NCBI GenBank assembly: GCA_016207545.1
Contig: JACQPO010000197.1
Coordinates: 1-9,408 of the forward strand
DNA: 9,408 nucleotides
From: Methanobacteriota archaeon
GTDB taxonomy: Archaea > Thermoplasmatota > Thermoplasmata > RBG-16-68-12 > EA-27
Direction of reading: 5' to 3'
The translations under genes and the position numbers were made by a program. Positions 6,501-9,408 of this stretch are shown in pieces. Positions within the stretch are counted from its first letter, which is position 1. Each line of letters starts with the position of its first letter. The notes under the pieces were generated by a model. That model made no database searches, had not been told where the DNA came from, and was given only the letters and a program-made list of their open reading frames with translations.

Positions 6501-7622
6501 CTATCCGCGAATCGGGTGCACCTTCATCTCTCGATATCCTTGGACGACAAACAAATACTCCTTCTGCGCGAACTCGCGGTCGAGTTCCAAATCGCCCGTA
6601 TCGACACGCAAGTCCGGCGTGTGGCGCAACTTGTCGGGCGTCGCGACGACGACCACGTTGCGCAAGCCGATGCGCCGCAGGACTGCCGGCGAAAGTTCGA
6701 GGTTCCCGCGGCCGAGGATGAATCCCTGCGCGCCGATTGGGCTGAGCACAAGCTTCGCGACTGGATGCGCATCGAGGAGCCGGAGGATGGCGGCCTCGTC
6801 TAAGTCCGCCGCCACGAGCGTCTTCCCCTTCGCCGCGTCGATGCCGAGGAGGGTGCCGCCAGCCCCGAACCGCTGCTTGACGCGATGGAGCGTTCCGCCG
6901 GGGCCCAGCAGGTACAGGGTGTCCGGCGCCTGGTCCATCTCTTCCAGCAGATACTCCGCAATCCCGTCCCGCGCGTCCTCCTCTGTCGCGGCCTCGAACA
7001 TGAGTTTGCCCGTCTGGATTAACGTGGGCTCGTGGAGCGTCTTCGCGGTTGCGTAGAGGCGGACGACCCATTCCCCCTCGCGGTACTTGTCCTCGTCGAG
7101 GTCGAGGATCTCCGCATCCACGGTGGCGGTGTGGCCCCCGACGAAGTCCGCCAGGATTGCCGCCACGCTCTCGGGGTGGAGGCCGAACACCGCGCTGTGC
7201 ATCTTCACGCCGGAGGGCACCCCGACGATTGGGACCACGGAGCCCACGATGGACGCGATGTCCCGCGCGGTGCCGTCGCCGCCAACGAACACGATGAGGT
7301 CGACGCCCCGACCGAGGAACGCCCTGCACGCCTTCCTCGTGTCCTCCTCCGTCGTCGGCGGTTGGCATCGATAGACGACGTCGTGACCGAGGCCGGCCGC
7401 GTTGAGCGCATCCTCGCCCATCGGTCCGCTGCACGTCAGCCACGTCAGCAATCTCGCCTGCGGTTTCGCCGCCAACGCGCGAAGCATTTCCGCCGCTTTC
7501 GCGGGGGCCACGGGCGTCGCGCCGCGCCGAACGGCCTCGTCGGCGACACCGTCCGTCCCCTTGAGTCCGACGCGGCCGCCCAAGCCGGCCACGGGGTTGA
7601 CGAGGAATCCGATGCGGGCCAC
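6501..7622 (-). CDS. COG3199/AcoX-type NAD kinase-like protein
   Basis: This 373-residue protein belongs to the ATP/polyphosphate-NAD kinase superfamily, in the longer COG3199 (AcoX-like) branch. It opens with IGFLVNPVAGLGGRVGLKG (4-22). It carries the nucleotide-phosphate motif VFVGGDGTARDI (111-122) and the branch-typical GVPSGVKMHSAVF (134-146). Later blocks such as LLGPGGT, GIDAAKG and SPIGAQGFILGRGN also match this branch. NAD kinases make NADP from NAD. Biochemical function of the COG3199 branch is less certain; one member was named for its place in acetoin catabolism clusters. Here it lies directly upstream of tdh, a dehydrogenase with a possible NADP-type pocket. The GTG start has no Shine-Dalgarno, but a TATA-like box is centred 25 bp upstream, so the messenger is probably leaderless. 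It is soluble, with no membrane segments. Confidence 0.86.
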   Translation of the reverse strand: MARIGFLVNPVAGLGGRVGLKGTDGVADEAVRRGATPVAPAKAAEMLRALAAKPQARLLTWLTCSGPMGEDALNAAGLGHDVVYRCQPPTTEEDTRKACRAFLGRGVDLIVFVGGDGTARDIASIVGSVVPIVGVPSGVKMHSAVFGLHPESVAAILADFVGGHTATVDAEILDLDEDKYREGEWVVRLYATAKTLHEPTLIQTGKLMFEAATEEDARDGIAEYLLEEMDQAPDTLYLLGPGGTLHRVKQRFGAGGTLLGIDAAKGKTLVAADLDEAAILRLLDAHPVAKLVLSPIGAQGFILGRGNLELSPAVLRRIGLRNVVVVATPDKLRHTPDLRVDTGDLELDREFAQKEYLFVVQGYREMKVHPIRG

Positions 7623-7642
7623 GCGGTGGTCAAGGGTGGGGG

Positions 7643-7650
7643 CCTATTTG
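7643..7650 (-). promoter_or_regulatory. TATA-like box for leaderless NAD kinase-like gene
   Basis: On the minus strand CCAAATAGG covers this position, with its AAATA core at 7649-7645. The core centre is 25 bp from the GTG at 7622, the usual archaeal distance from TATA box to transcript start. The bases between (rich in C and A) contain no ribosome binding site. Transcription is therefore predicted to start at the start codon itself. Confidence 0.5.
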
Positions 7651-7672
7651 GCGGTTGGCGAGGGAGGCCGAC

Positions 7673-8209
7673 TCATCGGTAACGTCGAGAGACCTCGAGC
7701 AACGCGGTGAGCACCTCTTCCGCGTGCCGCTCGACCCGTACCTCCGGGAAAATCCGGCGGATAATCCCGTGTTTGTCGACGAGGAACGTGACCCGTTTCC
7801 AGAACACCTGTTTGCCCGCGCGAATCTCAGGTACGCCGAGCTCCCCGCCAAGCTTTCCCTGCGCGTCGCTGAGGAGCGGGAAGTTTAGGTTGTTCGCCTC
7901 GCTGAACGCCCTGTGCTCCTCCGTCGTCTGGCGGCTCACGCCGAGCACCTGCGCGTCGAGGTCGCGGAGGTTCTGCAGGCGATCGCGAAACGCGCACGCC
8001 TCCTGCGTGCATCCCGCCAATTCCGGGAACGGCGCGTCGTTCTTCGGGTAGAAGTACAGGACGACGTGCTTCTTCGCGCGGAACTCCCCCGGGCTCATCG
8101 GCCGGCCGCGGGTCGAGGGGAGGGCGATGTCCGGCATCGGGTCCCCGGGCTTCACCTTGATCGCGCCGACTTCGCGGAGCACGGACGGGCGAAGGCACTC
8201 CGTTCTCAT
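7673..8209 (-). CDS. bcp: Bcp-type peroxiredoxin with insertion at the peroxidatic loop
   Basis: This 178-residue thiol peroxidase of the Bcp/PrxQ branch reduces peroxides. Typical elements are KVKPGDPMPDIALPS (18-32), VVLYFYPKNDAP (49-60), GCTQEACAFRD (66-76), VLGVSRQ (88-94), FPLLSDAQGKLGGELGV (110-126) and TFLVDKHGIIRRIF (141-154). Cys67 fits the peroxidatic cysteine and Cys72 the resolving cysteine of the C-x4-C Bcp class. The usual loop DDTPGCT is here DAP-FPELA-GCT: five residues are added between Pro60 and Gly66, and the catalytic Thr becomes Ala59. The reading frame is intact, so this is not an obvious sequencing error. The start is uncertain: ATG 8209 adds about 17 residues before the family core, and GTG at 8155 would give a typical N-terminus. 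It follows the prenyltransferase by 19 nt and is probably co-transcribed with it. Confidence 0.9.
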   Translation of the reverse strand: MRTECLRPSVLREVGAIKVKPGDPMPDIALPSTRGRPMSPGEFRAKKHVVLYFYPKNDAPFPELAGCTQEACAFRDRLQNLRDLDAQVLGVSRQTTEEHRAFSEANNLNFPLLSDAQGKLGGELGVPEIRAGKQVFWKRVTFLVDKHGIIRRIFPEVRVERHAEEVLTALLEVSRRYR

Positions 8210-8228
8210 GAACCCGCGCAGGGAAGCG

Positions 8229-9221
8229 TCAGGCGAGGCGGAGGTGCACGAGGTACCCGATGGCCGCCGCCAGAGGGATTATGAACAGGATAGGGGCGAG
8301 GGCGAGGGACGCGGCCAACCCGGTTGCGATGCCGAGTTGAATCACCGCAAGCTCGTTCTTCGTCACGCTGTCGGGGTCCGCGGGCCGCGTCCTTGCATGG
8401 GCAAACAGGGCGAGGGACGCGAACGGCACGGCGGGCAGGAAGAGGGGCGACCACAGGGAGAGGACAGCGAACGCGAGGAGGGCGGAGACAGCATAGGCCA
8501 CGGTGTACGCTTGGCCCAGCTCCCGCCCGAGGAACGCAATCGTCGTCCGCTTCGGCGGCGTCGCCGCGAGATCGGTCTCCACGTCGAGGTAGTGATGCAT
8601 GAGGAGCATCGCAACGCACACGCACGCGTACCCGACGGCCGCGATCCACGCGGCGGGGGACAACGTGAGGGTCTGCACGTAGTATCCGCCGAGGGCGCAA
8701 AGCAGGACGCCCAGGAATCCGCCGGCAAGCTCCCCCGCGAACGGACGATACGCGGTCCGGATCGGCGGCATCGTGTACGCGATGCCAGCAAGGTAGCCAG
8801 GGAGCACGAACGCAATCAGGGTCCAAGAGCGCGTCGCGAACAGATACAAGGAAAGGATCCAGATGAGCGCGCTCGACACCGCGAAGACGAGCCATAGCGC
8901 TCGAACCGTCAGCAACCCTCGATTCAGCACCTTGCTTCCGCCGGAGAGGAGGCGCGCGGCGGGCATGCGATCCGTGCCGCTCTTCCAGTCGAAAATCTCG
9001 TTCACCGCATGGGTCTCGAAACCCTGGACGAGCATCGCAATCGTCAGCGTCGTCAAGTAGAGCGCCCAGTCCAGCTTCCCGTGTTCGAAGTGTGCAAGGG
9101 CCGTGCCGAGCGTGACCGCCGTGTACGACCATAGGAGGACGGGGATGAGGCGAAACTCGAGAAAGACGCCGAGCACGCCGCGACGGGACACGGGTCCCAG
9201 TACGTCGCAGCGGGCCTTCAC
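8229..9221 (-). CDS. UbiA-family membrane prenyltransferase, MenA-like
   Basis: This 330-residue integral membrane enzyme should transfer an isoprenoid chain from a prenyl diphosphate to an aromatic or other acceptor. About eight to nine hydrophobic helices are visible. The first magnesium-diphosphate motif is NEIFDWKSGTDR (74-85), very close to the NDYFDWKSGTD of MenA. The second is YLDVETD (211-217), followed by PPKRTT, which aligns with the D..xD....GKRT of MenA. This favours a quinone-pathway role (1,4-dihydroxynaphthoate-type acceptor) over archaeol lipid synthesis, but the acceptor cannot be read from sequence. GTG at 9221 is chosen because GGGAGTGGGG lies upstream and because longer versions add a non-hydrophobic, arginine-rich N-terminus that overlaps the divergent regulator's promoter. 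GTG 9233 is also possible. It is followed by bcp after 19 nt and diverges from a winged-helix regulator. Confidence 0.88.
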   Translation of the reverse strand: MKARCDVLGPVSRRGVLGVFLEFRLIPVLLWSYTAVTLGTALAHFEHGKLDWALYLTTLTIAMLVQGFETHAVNEIFDWKSGTDRMPAARLLSGGSKVLNRGLLTVRALWLVFAVSSALIWILSLYLFATRSWTLIAFVLPGYLAGIAYTMPPIRTAYRPFAGELAGGFLGVLLCALGGYYVQTLTLSPAAWIAAVGYACVCVAMLLMHHYLDVETDLAATPPKRTTIAFLGRELGQAYTVAYAVSALLAFAVLSLWSPLFLPAVPFASLALFAHARTRPADPDSVTKNELAVIQLGIATGLAASLALAPILFIIPLAAAIGYLVHLRLA

Positions 9222-9236
9222 CGTTTGCCCCACTCC

Positions 9237-9249
9237 CAAATAGAAACTT
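9237..9249. promoter_or_regulatory. Shared AT-rich promoter element, ubiA / winged-helix regulator
   Basis: On the plus strand CAAATAGAAAC starts at 9237. As a TATA box for the regulator (GTG 9284) it predicts a start near 9266 and a leader of about 18 nt. On the minus strand the same DNA reads GTTTCTATTTG. Centred near 9244, it is about 24 bp from the ubiA GTG at 9221, so ubiA could be leaderless. One element may therefore serve both directions. Confidence 0.4.
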
Positions 9250-9255
9250 CTTGTA

Positions 9256-9276
9256 GCGCGACCGCCATGGTCGCGC
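9256..9276. repeat. Inverted repeat, 8-bp arms, candidate operator
   Basis: GCGCGACC (9256-9263) and its exact reverse complement GGTCGCGC (9269-9276) flank a 5-bp centre (GCCAT). Centre-to-centre arm spacing is 13 bp. The element lies between the shared TATA-like box and the regulator's GTG at 9284, across the predicted transcript start, and upstream of the ubiA promoter. A dimeric winged-helix protein could bind it and control its own gene and the ubiA-bcp pair; this is inferred from position and symmetry. Confidence 0.4.
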
Positions 9277-9283
9277 GGTCCTC

Positions 9284-9408
9284 GTGGACAAACGGCTGTG
9301 GCATCTGATCGTCGGGACGCGGGGTGGGCTGAACCGTGCAAAAATTATCCACTTGCTTCACGACCGTCCGTACAACGCAAACGCCCTCGCGGCCGCGCTG
9401 CAGCTCGA
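9284..9408 (+). CDS. Winged-helix transcriptional regulator, N-terminal part (cut by right window edge)
   Basis: The reading frame from GTG 9284 is open to the window end and gives 41 residues. They contain VGTRGGLNRAKIIHLLHDRP (10-29) followed by YNANALAAALQL. This is the start of the ArsR-like winged-helix domain found widely in euryarchaeal proteins, in which GTRGG..R..II..L...P.N.NQLA..L.LDYKTVRHHL is characteristic. The recognition helix lies just beyond the edge. A stop codon in frame at 9254-9256 and the lack of other start codons make GTG 9284 the only visible start. There is no Shine-Dalgarno. The gene diverges from ubiA across a 62-bp gap holding a TATA-like box and an inverted repeat, so autoregulation and control of ubiA-bcp are plausible. 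Some members of this family have C-terminal membrane or sensor domains, which cannot be seen here. Confidence 0.78.
   Translation, partial: MDKRLWHLIVGTRGGLNRAKIIHLLHDRPYNANALAAALQL

Noticed and set aside
4682..6721. 679-codon open frame on the plus strand across kbl, tdh and part of the NAD kinase-like gene
   Set aside because: It is antisense to three well-supported genes and crosses the tdh promoter. Its composition (Asp, Arg, Val, Leu) is typical of a GC-driven shadow frame.
6433..7443. 336-codon minus-strand frame overlapping the NAD kinase-like gene
   Set aside because: It is the same strand in another frame with a Gly/Arg-rich translation; the overlapping frame carries the GGDGT motif and a normal protein composition.
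8206..9291. 361-codon minus-strand frame overlapping the prenyltransferase
   Set aside because: Its translation is Arg/Pro/His-rich without hydrophobic helices, while the neighbouring frame gives a clean membrane protein with both UbiA motifs.
9346..9354. TTATCCACT, one base off a bacterial DnaA box
   Set aside because: It is a single copy inside the coding sequence of the winged-helix domain, and archaea do not use DnaA.

Overview
The window looks like a high-GC archaeal chromosome, most likely a Thermoplasmata-type euryarchaeon. Three things point there. The right-edge gene starts a winged-helix protein with the GTRGG...RPYNAN signature common in euryarchaeal regulators. AT-rich TATA-like boxes (a recurring CAAATAG element) sit about 25 bp before predicted transcript starts. 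GTG starts are frequent, and at least one gene appears leaderless. The lineage is inferred; no rRNA gene is present. Coding density is very high and I see no tRNA, rRNA, CRISPR array, insertion sequence or integrase.

Left third (1-3352): two divergent peptidase-type genes share a 107-bp gap. On the minus strand is the N-terminal part of a DUF885-family protein that runs off the left edge. On the plus strand is a large M1 zinc aminopeptidase whose C-terminal part is a HEAT-repeat solenoid ending in a coiled coil. Next on the plus strand come a CsaA-type tRNA-binding OB-fold protein and an overlapping GNAT acetyltransferase.

Middle (4196-7622, minus strand): kbl and tdh form a two-gene threonine-degradation operon (threonine to 2-amino-3-ketobutyrate, then glycine plus acetyl-CoA). 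Upstream of tdh is a COG3199/AcoX-type NAD-kinase-like gene with its own promoter and probably a leaderless GTG start. The threonine dehydrogenase carries Gly-His-Arg where NAD-dependent homologues have an acidic residue. This resembles the Gly-Ser-Arg of NADP-dependent alcohol dehydrogenases, so NADP use next to an NAD-kinase-like gene is a testable idea.

Right (7673-9408): a Bcp-type peroxiredoxin with a five-residue insertion just before the peroxidatic cysteine lies 19 nt downstream of a MenA/UbiA-like membrane prenyltransferase. That gene diverges from the winged-helix regulator at the right edge. A perfect 8+8 bp inverted repeat in the gap between them is a candidate operator.

Taken together the genes suggest peptide and amino-acid catabolism (peptidases, threonine to glycine and acetyl-CoA) beside quinone or lipid prenylation and peroxide defence. 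I do not see a clear new multi-gene system. The items most worth checking are the predicted NADP-type threonine dehydrogenase, the modified peroxiredoxin loop and the candidate operator.
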